The translations under genes and the position numbers were made by a program. This document shows positions 8,651-15,958 of a stretch of DNA of 37,007 bases, piece by piece. The notes beneath the pieces are model-generated. The model saw only the letters and a list, made by a program, of their open reading frames with translations. It searched no databases and was not told the DNA's origin. This stretch comes from Spartobacteria bacterium. GTDB taxonomy: Bacteria; Verrucomicrobiota; Verrucomicrobiia; Chthoniobacterales; Chthoniobacteraceae. The stretch is from contig JAJPII010000041.1 of assembly GCA_021324825.1 (NCBI GenBank), positions 1-37,007 on the forward strand, written 5' to 3'. Numbering within the stretch: the stretch's first letter is position 1; every line of letters starts with the position of its first letter.

Positions 8651-9178
8651 CTAGTACTTGAGAAAACTGCGGAAAGGCACGCCTTGCAGGTTCGCGCCGC
8701 CCGCCAGAAACTCCAGTTCGATGAGGAATTGCGCCTCCACGAGTTCGCCTCCCATCTTGCGGATCAGCTTGACCGCCGCCGCCGAAGTTCCGCCCGTCGC
8801 CAGCAGATCGTCGATGAGGACGACCTTCTCCCCGGGCTCTATGGCGTCCACGTGCATCTCCACGGTCGCCTCGCCGTACTCGAGCTTGTAGGCGGAGGAA
8901 TCCGTCCGGTACGGCAGCTTGCCTTTCTTGCGCACGGGAACGAAACCGACCCCGAGCTGATAAGCCACGGCGGAGCCAAACAGAAAACCGCGCGCGTCGA
9001 TCCCGACAACCTTCTCGATCCCTTTGCCTGAACAGGCATCGAGGAACAGGTCGATGGACCGCTTGAACAGCGCGCCATTGGCGAGGATGGGCGTGATGTC
9101 CTTGAATAGGATTCCCGGCATGGGAAAATCGGGCACATCGCGCACGGCTTCGCGCAACTGGGTTATCGTATCCGGCAT
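8651..9178 (-). CDS. apt: adenine phosphoribosyltransferase
   Basis: Salvages adenine to AMP using PRPP; cytoplasmic. 175 residues, the usual length. The N-terminal PDFPMPGILFKDITPIL segment, the GIDARGFLFG loop, the KKGKLPYRT flexible-loop region and the PRPP-binding motif VVLIDDLLATGGT are all recognisable. The start ATG at 9176-9178 gives the expected N-terminus. It is divergent from the MbfA-like gene across 68 bp and is followed after 16 bp by the hybrid kinase on the same strand; no functional link between the two is known. Confidence 0.95.
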   Translation of the reverse strand: MPDTITQLREAVRDVPDFPMPGILFKDITPILANGALFKRSIDLFLDACSGKGIEKVVGIDARGFLFGSAVAYQLGVGFVPVRKKGKLPYRTDSSAYKLEYGEATVEMHVDAIEPGEKVVLIDDLLATGGTSAAAVKLIRKMGGELVEAQFLIELEFLAGGANLQGVPFRSFLKY

Positions 9179-9204
9179 GGAGCGCGCATCGTTGCAGGAT
9201 TGAC

Positions 9205-9219
9205 GGGTTGATTCAACCC
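9205..9219. promoter_or_regulatory. perfect inverted repeat between apt and the MbfA-like gene
   Basis: GGGTTG-ATT-CAACCC, a perfect 6-bp inverted repeat with a 3-bp centre, lies in the 68-bp divergent intergenic region. A TTGACG box (9200-9205) adjoins it and a TATCGC box starts at 9221, although the 15-bp spacing is short for a sigma-70 promoter. The arrangement suggests an operator for either divergent gene. It does not look like a Fur box or an Irr box, so the regulator is unidentified. Confidence 0.35.
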
Positions 9220-9246
9220 TTATCGCGAGGTATCCATTTGGCTGCC

Positions 9247-10206
9247 ATGGCGAAGAATTTCAGAGACCTCTCCGAGCGGGAAATCCTCGCGCTGGCCGTT
9301 TCTCTCGAAGAGACGGACGGCCGCATCTACGCCGATTTCGCCGAGGGGTTGAAAGAGGATTTCCCCTCCAGTTCCCGTATTTTTCGCGACATGGAAACCG
9401 AGGAAAGCGAGCACCGCCGGCAATTGATCGAGGATTACCGGCGCCGTTTCGGGGAGCACATCCCGCTCATCCGGCGCGAGGACGTGAGCGGCTTCGTGCA
9501 CCGGCGGCCCGTGTGGCTCGTGCGTCCGCTGGGCCTCAAGGCCGTGCGCAGGCAGGCCGAGATCATGGAAATGGAGACGCGCCGCTTTTATCAACGCGCG
9601 GCGCAGGCGGTCACGGACGCCTCGACGCGCAAACTGCTGGGCGACCTCGCCGAAGCCGAAAGCAAACACATCTCGCTGGCGGAAAGCCTGGAGGAGCAGC
9701 ATCTCACCCCAGCCGCCCGCTCCGAGGAAGAGACCGCGCACAAGCGGCTTTTCCTCCTTCAGATCATCCAGCCCGGGCTGGCCGGCTTGATGGATGGCTC
9801 GGTCTCGACCCTCGCGCCCGTTTTCGCCGCAGCGTTCGCCACGCATCGGAGCCACGACGCGTTCCTTGTCGGGCTGGCCGCCAGCGTCGGCGCGGGCATC
9901 TCCATGGGTTTTGCCGAAGTCGGTTCCGACGACGGCAGCCTCACGGGGCGCGGCAAACCGCTCATTCGCGGCGTCGTTTGCGGTTTGATGACGACCGCCG
10001 GGGGGATCGGCCATACGCTTCCCTATCTCCTGCCAGATTTCCGGACGGCGACCGCCGTGGCGATCATTGTCGTGGCGATCGAACTGCTTCTTATCAGCTA
10101 CATCCGCAACCGCTACATGGACACGCCCTTTCTCTCCGCGGCGTTCCAGGTGATAGTGGGCGGCGTGCTGGTGTTTCTCGCGGGGATATTGATCGGCAAT
10201 TCCTGA
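9247..10206 (+). CDS. MbfA-like ferritin/VIT1 fusion, probable iron exporter
   Basis: Fusion of a ferritin-like (rubrerythrin-type) domain with a CCC1/VIT1 membrane transporter domain, the architecture of MbfA, an inner-membrane iron exporter of alphaproteobacteria. The N-terminal four-helix domain (about 5-150) keeps candidate metal ligands: Glu21/Glu22, Glu52-Glu55 with His56, Glu105-Glu110, and Glu136-His141. From about residue 165, several hydrophobic segments form the VIT1 part (GLMDGSVSTLAP, GISMGFAEVG, a C-terminal hydrophobic helix). The open frame extends to a TTG at 9208, but the family begins like MAKNFRDLSEREILALA, so ATG 9247 (319 residues) is preferred. No strong Shine-Dalgarno is seen. 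Export of Fe2+ (or Mn2+) to avoid peroxide damage is the family function; the direction here is inferred. Confidence 0.88.
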   Translation: MAKNFRDLSEREILALAVSLEETDGRIYADFAEGLKEDFPSSSRIFRDMETEESEHRRQLIEDYRRRFGEHIPLIRREDVSGFVHRRPVWLVRPLGLKAVRRQAEIMEMETRRFYQRAAQAVTDASTRKLLGDLAEAESKHISLAESLEEQHLTPAARSEEETAHKRLFLLQIIQPGLAGLMDGSVSTLAPVFAAAFATHRSHDAFLVGLAASVGAGISMGFAEVGSDDGSLTGRGKPLIRGVVCGLMTTAGGIGHTLPYLLPDFRTATAVAIIVVAIELLLISYIRNRYMDTPFLSAAFQVIVGGVLVFLAGILIGNS

Positions 10207-10232
10207 TCGGGCGCGGGCCTAGCCCCGGGTTA

Positions 10233-10251
10233 GGCGGCTGATACAGCCGCC
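10233..10251. terminator. hairpin between convergent genes, possible terminator or repeat element
   Basis: GGCGGCTG-ATA-CAGCCGCC is a perfect 8-bp stem with a 3-nt loop, 27 bp after the MbfA-like stop and 41 bp before the end of the convergent desaturase gene. It is preceded by GGGC-CTA-GCCC and followed by GCGG-ATAAAA-CCGC, two further short inverted repeats. No T-tract follows, so it is not a classical intrinsic terminator. It may stop convergent transcripts or be a REP-like element. Confidence 0.5.
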
Positions 10252-10291
10252 TCTACAACCAAGAGCGGATAAAACCGCATGACACGCGGCT

Positions 10292-11392
10292 CTAAGACGC
10301 GGCGAACAAAAGCTGATCCGCCATCCGCAGGCTGTTCAGCGCCTGGCGCAACTCGGCCTGGAGTTCCGCGAGCATCTCCCGCGTCACTTCCAAATCCTCC
10401 GCCCGGTGGTTCGCCCATTCGCGCGCGGTCTGCTGCAAGCGCTCGTAGGCGTCTTTGATGACGCTGTGCGTTTCCGTCGGCAGGTTGGGAAGGTCGAGCT
10501 TTACCTGAAGCTGCCTTTGCGCCTCCGCCAATTCCGCCAGGAGGATGCGCTCGGAGGGCACGGTCCGCAGCTTGCTGACCAGACCGACCTTGGAAAGAAG
10601 CCAGATGGACCACTTCGTCGGGTCCCACTGCCACGGCTTCACGCCATTGCGGTAGTCGTGCTGAAACTCGTGGTGATAGTTGTGGTAGCCCTCGCCAAAG
10701 GTGAAGAGCGCCATGAACCAGCTATCCCGCGCGGAGCAGCGCGAGGAGTACGGGCGCTTGCCGACGGTGTGGCACATCGAGTTGATGCAAAACGTCATGT
10801 GCTGCACGCAAACAACCCGGAGGATGCCCGCGATGAGGAACGCCCCCAGGGCGCACTGCGCGCCGCCCCAGGCGAAGCCGACGAGGGCCGGCATCACGAA
10901 ACTGACGAGGAAGGCGAGGAGATGGATGTTGCGATGCTGCCACATGACCATCGGGTCGCGCTGGAGATCGGCGACGTTGTCGAAAGGCGGGTCCGGGTCG
11001 ATCTTGAAAAGGAGCCAGCCGATGTGCGCGTAAAAGAACCCCTTGGTAATGTCGTACGGGTCGTCGTCGTGATCGACATATTTATGGTGGCGGCGATGTT
11101 CCGAACACCAGAGCAGGACGGAATTCTCAAAAGCCGCGGCTCCAAAAATGATCGCGAGCAAACGCACGGTCCAATGCGCCTGAAAGGTGAGGTGCGAAAA
11201 CAGCCTGTGGTACCCGAGGGTGATGCTCAACCCGGTAAGGCAGGCCATTATCAAAAAGAATGTCACCTGGAAGGCGTCCACACCGAAATGCCATATATAG
11301 AGAGGCGTCGCGGTGAGGGCGAGGATGAGCGTGCCGATGAGAAAGCTGCTCGTTTTCCAGTTGATCCGGTCGGTGGGGATTTGGGAGATCAT
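10292..11392 (-). CDS. acyl-CoA (delta-9 type) fatty acid desaturase
   Basis: Integral-membrane di-iron desaturase that introduces a double bond into acyl chains, raising membrane fluidity. 366 residues. Three histidine boxes are intact: HRLFSH at 62-67, HRRHH at 99-103 and HNYHH at 237-241. Hydrophobic segments at about 15-35 and 40-60, and further pairs around 75-95 and 165-200, fit the stearoyl-CoA desaturase fold. The C-terminal portion from about 285 is a charged, probably coiled-coil tail (repeated L/E/A heptads) that is not part of the catalytic core. The ATG at 11392 opens the homologous N-terminus; the leader just upstream is AT-rich. It is divergent from a DEAD-box helicase gene, and both activities are often cold-induced in bacteria. 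Confidence 0.92.
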   Translation of the reverse strand: MISQIPTDRINWKTSSFLIGTLILALTATPLYIWHFGVDAFQVTFFLIMACLTGLSITLGYHRLFSHLTFQAHWTVRLLAIIFGAAAFENSVLLWCSEHRRHHKYVDHDDDPYDITKGFFYAHIGWLLFKIDPDPPFDNVADLQRDPMVMWQHRNIHLLAFLVSFVMPALVGFAWGGAQCALGAFLIAGILRVVCVQHMTFCINSMCHTVGKRPYSSRCSARDSWFMALFTFGEGYHNYHHEFQHDYRNGVKPWQWDPTKWSIWLLSKVGLVSKLRTVPSERILLAELAEAQRQLQVKLDLPNLPTETHSVIKDAYERLQQTAREWANHRAEDLEVTREMLAELQAELRQALNSLRMADQLLFAAS

Positions 11393-11431
11393 GATAAAAA
11401 TATAAGGGGGACTGCGGTAATGCGCCCCACA

Positions 11432-11460
11432 CTAATACGGCCAAATGGCTGCCGCCGCAA
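11432..11460 (-). promoter_or_regulatory. weak candidate promoter for the desaturase
   Basis: On the minus strand TTGCGG (11460-11455) and TATTAG (11437-11432) are separated by exactly 17 bp, about 40 bp upstream of the desaturase ATG. Each box matches the sigma-70 consensus at only 3 and 4 of 6 positions, so this is tentative. Confidence 0.25.
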
Positions 11461-11496
11461 CATAAAAAGCAGAGGACGGCTAAAAGAATTAGCAGG

Positions 11497-11529
11497 AAAC
11501 ACGCCGTTTTGAATTAAAAGGGTGTGTTT
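11497..11529 (+). promoter_or_regulatory. long hairpin in the helicase 5' leader, followed by a T run
   Basis: A 33-nt imperfect inverted repeat: AAACACGCC pairs with GGTGTGTTT (one G-T wobble), then a G-G mismatch, then TTTT with AAAA, closing a GAATT loop. That gives 13 pairs, and the 3' arm ends in TTTTC. It lies 30 nt upstream of the helicase start, just before a strong Shine-Dalgarno (GGGAGAGGG). It could be an attenuator, a cold-sensitive mRNA structure or a protein site. Confidence 0.45.
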
Positions 11530-11558
11530 TCTCCCAAGCCGGTGTAGGGAGAGGGTCA

Positions 11559-12773
11559 ATGTCATTTAGAGATCTCGGTTTATCGGACGACGTCATCCGC
11601 GGCGTCCAAGCGATGGGTTACGTTGAACCCACGCCCATCCAGTTACGGGCCTTCCCGGTCATCCTCGGAGGAAAGGACCTCATCGGCTCCGCGCAGACAG
11701 GCACCGGAAAGACGGCCGCCTTCGCGCTGCCAATCCTCACGAAACTGGGCCGGCACGGCGCATGCCGCTGCCTCGTCCTGGAGCCGACCCGCGAACTGGC
11801 CGCCCAGGTCGACACCGCCTTCCGCGACTACGCCCGTTACACCGATCTGCGCATCAGCGTCATCCACGGCGGAGTCGGCTACGGGAAACAGAGGCAGGAA
11901 GTGAAGGACGGTCTGGATGTCGTCGTCGCAACCCCCGGGCGCCTGTTGGACCACCTTGGCGAAGGGACGCTCAGCCTCAAGCAGACCAACATCCTCGTGC
12001 TCGACGAGGTGGATCGCATGCTTGACATGGGTTTCCTGCCCGACGTGCGCAGGATCATCGAGCAAGTGCCCAAGGAACGCCAGACCTTGTTCTTTTCCGC
12101 GACCCTCCCTCCCGAGATCGAGGGCCTCACCAAATGGGTCTTGCGCAACCCGGAGATCATCGAGATCGGCGTCCGGCGTTCCGCGGCCGAAACGGTGACG
12201 CACGCCCTCTACCCGGTGGCGCGCGACCAGAAATTCGACCTGCTGCTCGCCTTGCTGGAACGGACGAACTTCGACAGCGCCCTCATCTTCAGCCGCACCA
12301 AGCACGGCGCCGACAAGATCGCCGGGCGGTTGAAGGTCGCCCAGCACTCCGTGGCGGTCCTCCACTCGAACCGGACCCAACGGGAACGGGTCGAAGCGCT
12401 GGAAGGCTTCAAGTCCGGCAAATACGAAGTGATGGTCGCAACGGACATCGCCGCGCGCGGCATCGACGTGGCGGGCGTCAGCCACGTCATCAACTACGAC
12501 GTGCCCCAGCACCCGGAGGATTACGTCCACCGCATCGGACGCACCGGGCGCGCCCAGAACGTGGGCGACGCCTTCACCCTCGTCACCGCCGAGGAGTTGG
12601 ACGCCGTCCGGGCGATTGAACGCTTCGTCGGCCAGAAAATCCCGCGTTTGAAGGTCGATAACTTCAACTACGTCTACACCGCCCTGTTCAACGAAGAGGG
12701 CATCGCCCCCGGCGGCGTCGGCAAAGGCGCGCGGACGCACCGCGGCTACTCGTTCGGAAGACGAAGGCGCTGA
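11559..12773 (+). CDS. rhlE: DEAD-box ATP-dependent RNA helicase, RhlE type
   Basis: Unwinds short RNA duplexes; roles in ribosome assembly, mRNA decay and cold adaptation are known for the family. 404 residues. In order: the Q motif around PTPIQ (25-28), Walker A AQTGTGKT (45-52), PTREL, TPGRLLDHL, motif II, SAT (FFSATLP), the helicase C domain with ATDIAARGIDVAGV, and motif VI HRIGRTGR. Motif II reads DEVD (149-152) rather than DEAD, which is unusual but keeps the acidic residues. The short basic C-terminal tail ends in SFGRRRR, typical of RhlE-like proteins. A strong Shine-Dalgarno (GGGAGAGGG) precedes the ATG. It is divergent from the desaturase gene. Confidence 0.93.
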   Translation: MSFRDLGLSDDVIRGVQAMGYVEPTPIQLRAFPVILGGKDLIGSAQTGTGKTAAFALPILTKLGRHGACRCLVLEPTRELAAQVDTAFRDYARYTDLRISVIHGGVGYGKQRQEVKDGLDVVVATPGRLLDHLGEGTLSLKQTNILVLDEVDRMLDMGFLPDVRRIIEQVPKERQTLFFSATLPPEIEGLTKWVLRNPEIIEIGVRRSAAETVTHALYPVARDQKFDLLLALLERTNFDSALIFSRTKHGADKIAGRLKVAQHSVAVLHSNRTQRERVEALEGFKSGKYEVMVATDIAARGIDVAGVSHVINYDVPQHPEDYVHRIGRTGRAQNVGDAFTLVTAEELDAVRAIERFVGQKIPRLKVDNFNYVYTALFNEEGIAPGGVGKGARTHRGYSFGRRRR

Positions 12774-12776
12774 GCG

Positions 12777-12799
12777 CCGTTTTTTCGCCGGAAAAACGG
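12777..12799 (+). terminator. hairpin after the helicase gene
   Basis: CCGTTTTT and AAAAACGG form a perfect 8-bp stem around a 7-nt loop, starting 4 nt after the helicase stop. It is followed by GGGCC and an A-run rather than a T tract, so termination would be weak on this strand. Confidence 0.4.
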
Positions 12800-12823
12800 G
12801 CCAAAAAAATAAGAAATTTTTCA

Positions 12824-12851
12824 TTGCATGGGAATCGGTTCCCGTTATTCT
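12824..12851 (+). promoter_or_regulatory. candidate promoter with an overlapping palindrome, upstream of the polysaccharide cluster
   Basis: TTGCAT (12824-12829), a 16-bp spacer and TATTCT (12846-12851) make a weak sigma-70-like promoter. The spacer contains GGGAATCGGTTCCC (12830-12843), palindromic at 6 of 7 pairs about a central CG. An even palindrome centred on CG is the style of LacI/GalR-family operators, and its position between the two boxes would suit repression. No LacI-family gene is in the window. Confidence 0.35.
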
Positions 12852-12926
12852 CCGCGCGTCCGCCGGTTTACCGCTCTTGTGAGTTGTATAAAAGTTGTGG
12901 ACGGGTGCGGTGATTACGGATAAGGC

Positions 12927-12948
12927 GGCCGTTTGTGCGCGGCCTTTT
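12927..12948 (+). terminator. terminator-like hairpin in the cluster leader (possible attenuator)
   Basis: GGCCG and CGGCC form a 5-bp GC stem around an 8-nt loop, followed at once by TTTTAAATTTAATT. It sits about 130 bp upstream of the first cluster gene and downstream of the candidate promoter, the place for transcription attenuation. It could alternatively end helicase read-through. Confidence 0.4.
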
Positions 12949-13078
12949 AAATTTAATTATGGCGGTTTTAGTTCGAAGGTCTGCTCCCCCCCAGGCGGCC
13001 TCGGAATAAAACTGCTAGGAACAGGGGAAATCTTCCGGGTTTTTTGTGATCCCGGGAAGAAACAAGGGAAAGGGAACT

Positions 13079-14605
13079 ATGCTGCAACTAAGGGAAGATG
13101 GGGGTGGAGGGGTTGAAAGCGGGGCCGCCGGCTCCGCACTGGCCCTCGACGGCGCGACCCGGCTTGTGGCGGCCGGGTCGGTTCTCGGGCAGTCCCGGGA
13201 GGATGCCGATACGAATCTCTCCGAGCGGCTCCTGCTTACGGCGCTCGTTTGCGACACCATCGTCGTCGCGGGCGCGCTGGTCGGGTCGTTCTGGCTCCGC
13301 TTCCGCACGCCCATCCACGAGATCGGCATCCCGGCGAAGGTCGGGCTGGGCGACTATGCCGGATACATTGGCTGCGGGGCGTTCTCGCTGCTGTACGTCC
13401 TGAGCTATCTGAAGGTGTACGACAGCAGGCGGCTGCTTCGCTACCAGCATACGGTCGAGTGCATCATGAAGGCGTGCTTCATCTGGTTCGCCGGCTTCCT
13501 CAGCTTTTCGCTCCTGTTCAAGTTCCAGCCGCCCATCTCGCGCATCTTCGTGGTGATCTCGGCGGCGGACGTGACGTTCGGCCTGCTCGGCTGGCGTTAC
13601 GTTTTTCACCGGTTCCTGCAGCACTCGAAGATATCCGTCGCGTTGCGCCAGCGCGTCTTGTTCGTCGGCTGGAATGAGGAGGCGCAGAAGCTGAACGACA
13701 GTTTCGAGGCGGACGCCGTCCATCCCTACGAGGTGGCGGGCTGCGTCTCTTCCTCGGGATCGCAGTTTCACAGGAAGCCGACCGTGCCGGTGCTGGGCGA
13801 TTACCCGGACCTCGCCAATATCCTCCGCGACCGGTCGATCGACATGGTTTTCCTGAGCGACGTGGATTGCGTGAAGGGCGAGATCGTCGGCCTGGCCAAT
13901 CTTTGCGAGAAGGCGATGATCCAGTTCAAGATCATCCCCTCCTATTTTCAGATCCTGGTCTCCGGCCTGCATCTGGAAACGGTCAGCGGCGTGCCGGTGC
14001 TGGGAGTTACGCAGTTGCCGCTGGATGTGCCTACGAACTTCCTGCTGAAACGCTTGCTCGATATCTTCGGCGCGATCGTCGGGTTGATCTTTTCCGCGCC
14101 GCTCATCGCGATCTTCGGCTTCCTGGTTTACCTCGAATCGCCCGGCCCGGTTTTCTATCGCCAGCGGCGGATGGGCCGCAACGGCCAGACCTTCGAGATG
14201 TTCAAGATCCGCAGCATGCGGCTGGATGCCGAGAGCGGCGCCGGCCCGAAGTGGACCGTCAAGGACGACCCGAGGCGCCTGCGTGTGGGAACCTTCATGC
14301 GGGCGTGGAATATCGACGAGGTGCCGCAGTTCTGGAACGTGCTGGAGGGGCACATGAGCCTCGTGGGCCCCCGGCCCGAGCGCCCGGAATTGATCGAGAA
14401 TTTCAAGGAGGAGATACCGCACTACAACGCGCGGCACAATGCGAAGCCGGGCATCACGGGTCTGGCGCAGATAAAGGGCCTCCGCGGCGATACGGACCTG
14501 GGCGAACGCATCCGGGCGGACCTCTTTTATCTCGAGAACTGGAGCGTCCTCCTGGACCTGCAGGTCATGATCCTCACCTTTTTCCGAAGGAAAAACGCTT
14601 GTTAA
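13079..14605 (+). CDS. polyprenyl glycosylphosphotransferase, initiating sugar transferase of the exopolysaccharide
   Basis: Transfers a sugar-1-phosphate to undecaprenyl phosphate, the first committed step of repeat-unit assembly at the inner membrane (WbaP/WcaJ/EpsB type). The 508-residue product has hydrophobic segments at about 51-73, 92-111, 127-147 and 150-170, a Rossmann-like central domain (about 195-310), then a membrane segment from about 325 (KRLLDIFGAIVGLIFSAPL) and the bacterial sugar transferase domain. That domain shows ESPGPVFYRQRRMGRNG, FKIRSMR, NIDEVPQFWNVLEGHMSLVGPRPE and PGITGLAQIKG. The frame opens at a GTG at 13046, but the ATG at 13079 has a good Shine-Dalgarno (AAGGGA about 9 nt upstream) and is preferred. 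It is the first gene of the cluster; the sugar donor cannot be told from sequence. Confidence 0.93.
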   Translation: MLQLREDGGGGVESGAAGSALALDGATRLVAAGSVLGQSREDADTNLSERLLLTALVCDTIVVAGALVGSFWLRFRTPIHEIGIPAKVGLGDYAGYIGCGAFSLLYVLSYLKVYDSRRLLRYQHTVECIMKACFIWFAGFLSFSLLFKFQPPISRIFVVISAADVTFGLLGWRYVFHRFLQHSKISVALRQRVLFVGWNEEAQKLNDSFEADAVHPYEVAGCVSSSGSQFHRKPTVPVLGDYPDLANILRDRSIDMVFLSDVDCVKGEIVGLANLCEKAMIQFKIIPSYFQILVSGLHLETVSGVPVLGVTQLPLDVPTNFLLKRLLDIFGAIVGLIFSAPLIAIFGFLVYLESPGPVFYRQRRMGRNGQTFEMFKIRSMRLDAESGAGPKWTVKDDPRRLRVGTFMRAWNIDEVPQFWNVLEGHMSLVGPRPERPELIENFKEEIPHYNARHNAKPGITGLAQIKGLRGDTDLGERIRADLFYLENWSVLLDLQVMILTFFRRKNAC

Positions 14606-14609
14606 ACAA

Positions 14610-15944
14610 ATGATTTTTCGACGCACATATCTGTCGGCGCTGGGGATGTTCCTTGCCGGAACGGCGGGAATGGCCGCCGAGCCGCAGGCCGCGCCAACCG
14701 TCGAGATACGTACGGTCACGCCCGCCGAGGAGCCTCCCCTGCCCGCGAGCGCGACCGAAGTCGCGGCGCCCGGCCTGGAGCCCATCGCCCAAGGGCCGCA
14801 GGTGTATATAGACGGGGCAAAAGGAGCCTTGGGGCGGCTCGATATCGTCCCGATCGTCCAGGTGCGCTCGACGTACGACAGCAACATCTTCATCACCCGC
14901 ACCCACCCGAAGGCCGACCTTTACACGTCCGTCGTGGCGGGTCTCGCGCTCGGTTGGGGCGATTTTCGCGATCAACTGACTCCCCTGGGGGCTTTCCAGC
15001 AACAGTACGAGGGGATATTGGACCCGGACTTCGACTCGCGCCAGTTCCTCTACGCGAGCTACACGCCGGGATACACCTTCTTCGCCAACCACACGGGCGA
15101 GAACACCTTCGACCAAAACGCGGCGCTGGGCGCCAGGGGTTCATTCGGCAATCTCACGCTCGACGCCAAGGGATATTACAGGCACTTCTCGGAAGGCGTC
15201 GTCGAAGTCGGGACGCGCATCCGGCAGACTCAGTTGGACGCCGCGATCAACTCCCGCTACCAGATAAGCGGCCAGAGCAGCGCGGAGGCCGACCTCAGCG
15301 TCATCACCAGCCGTTTCGACCAGCGGCAGGAAGTCAATTCCACGGAGTGGTCGGACCGGAATTACCTGAACTGGCAGATCGAGCCAAAGACGAGCCTCTC
15401 CGCCGGGGCCGCGTTCGGCTATATATCGGTCGATAAAGGCGCTGCCCAGACCTACGAGCAGGTCCTGGCGCGCGTGTCGTACGACAGCGGGCGCCATGTG
15501 AGCGGGAATCTCTATGGCGGCGTCGAGTTCAGACAGTTCGGCGTGCAGGACGACGTCAACCCGGTGTTTGGCCTGCAGGCGTTTTACTCGCCGTGGGACG
15601 CGACGATGATCAGCCTTTCCGCCTCGCGCGTCGTCACCGTCTCCGCCGCGTACGCCGGGCAGGATGTCGTCATCACCGGAGCCACCCTCAAAATCTCGCA
15701 GGAGCTTTACGGCAGGATCACGCTCGGTCTGTGGGGAGGCTTTCAGAACTATGACTACGGGCAGGCCGGCGGTTTGCTCCGGCGCAACGACGACGTCCTG
15801 AGAATGGAGGTCTTCGCCGCCTTCCATGTGACCCCTCGCGTCTCGGTCAGCCTGGCCTATGACTATTGGCACAACACCTCCAGCATCAACACCTTCACCT
15901 TCGACGACAACCGCGCATCACTCTACCTCGACCTCCTGTTCTAA
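14610..15944 (+). CDS. outer-membrane beta-barrel protein of the polysaccharide export system
   Basis: 444 residues with a signal peptide (MIFRRTYLSALGMFLAGTAGMAA, cleavage after about residue 23), a proline- and alanine-rich linker, and then many alternating hydrophobic/polar strands. The protein ends in LDLLF, the C-terminal phenylalanine recognised by the BAM machinery. It resembles the beta-barrel porin-2 group and VpsM-like proteins of exopolysaccharide loci, though I cannot assign the family firmly by eye. It starts 4 nt after the initiating transferase and is followed by a short OPX protein that lacks its own outer-membrane segment, so it probably provides the outer-membrane pore for the polymer. 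The start ATG 14610 has only a weak Shine-Dalgarno. Confidence 0.8.
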   Translation: MIFRRTYLSALGMFLAGTAGMAAEPQAAPTVEIRTVTPAEEPPLPASATEVAAPGLEPIAQGPQVYIDGAKGALGRLDIVPIVQVRSTYDSNIFITRTHPKADLYTSVVAGLALGWGDFRDQLTPLGAFQQQYEGILDPDFDSRQFLYASYTPGYTFFANHTGENTFDQNAALGARGSFGNLTLDAKGYYRHFSEGVVEVGTRIRQTQLDAAINSRYQISGQSSAEADLSVITSRFDQRQEVNSTEWSDRNYLNWQIEPKTSLSAGAAFGYISVDKGAAQTYEQVLARVSYDSGRHVSGNLYGGVEFRQFGVQDDVNPVFGLQAFYSPWDATMISLSASRVVTVSAAYAGQDVVITGATLKISQELYGRITLGLWGGFQNYDYGQAGGLLRRNDDVLRMEVFAAFHVTPRVSVSLAYDYWHNTSSINTFTFDDNRASLYLDLLF

Positions 15945-15958
15945 CCGGAATGACAACC

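Larger units (their letters stand above)
12774..13078 (+). other. structured 305-bp leader between helicase and polysaccharide cluster
   Basis: No convincing gene lies here; the stretch is noticeably richer in A and T than its neighbours. It holds an 8-bp hairpin just after the helicase stop (12777-12799), a candidate promoter with an overlapping palindrome (12824-12851), a terminator-like hairpin with a T tract (12927-12948) and a further hairpin near the first gene of the cluster (13032-13059). The order suggests that the promoter drives the whole downstream cluster and that the leader RNA of about 220 nt carries control. It does not match a riboswitch class that I recognise by eye. Confidence 0.5.

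Noticed and set aside
9208..9246. Upstream TTG start for the MbfA-like protein
   Set aside because: The extra 13 codons are not typical of the family, cover the inverted repeat, and an ATG at 9247 opens the conserved N-terminus.
12961..12973. Possible ops/JUMPstart element (GGCGGTAG-like) in the cluster leader
   Set aside because: The sequence reads GGCGGTTTTAG, which does not match the ops core GGCGGTAGC, and no RfaH-like gene is in the window.
12841..13020. Possible riboswitch (for example c-di-GMP) in the cluster leader
   Set aside because: No conserved GEMM-type or other aptamer sequence is seen; only generic hairpins are present.
13088..14902. Minus-strand open frame of 604 codons opposite the initiating transferase
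   Set aside because: Antisense shadow in GC-rich DNA; the plus strand shows the conserved sugar transferase motifs.
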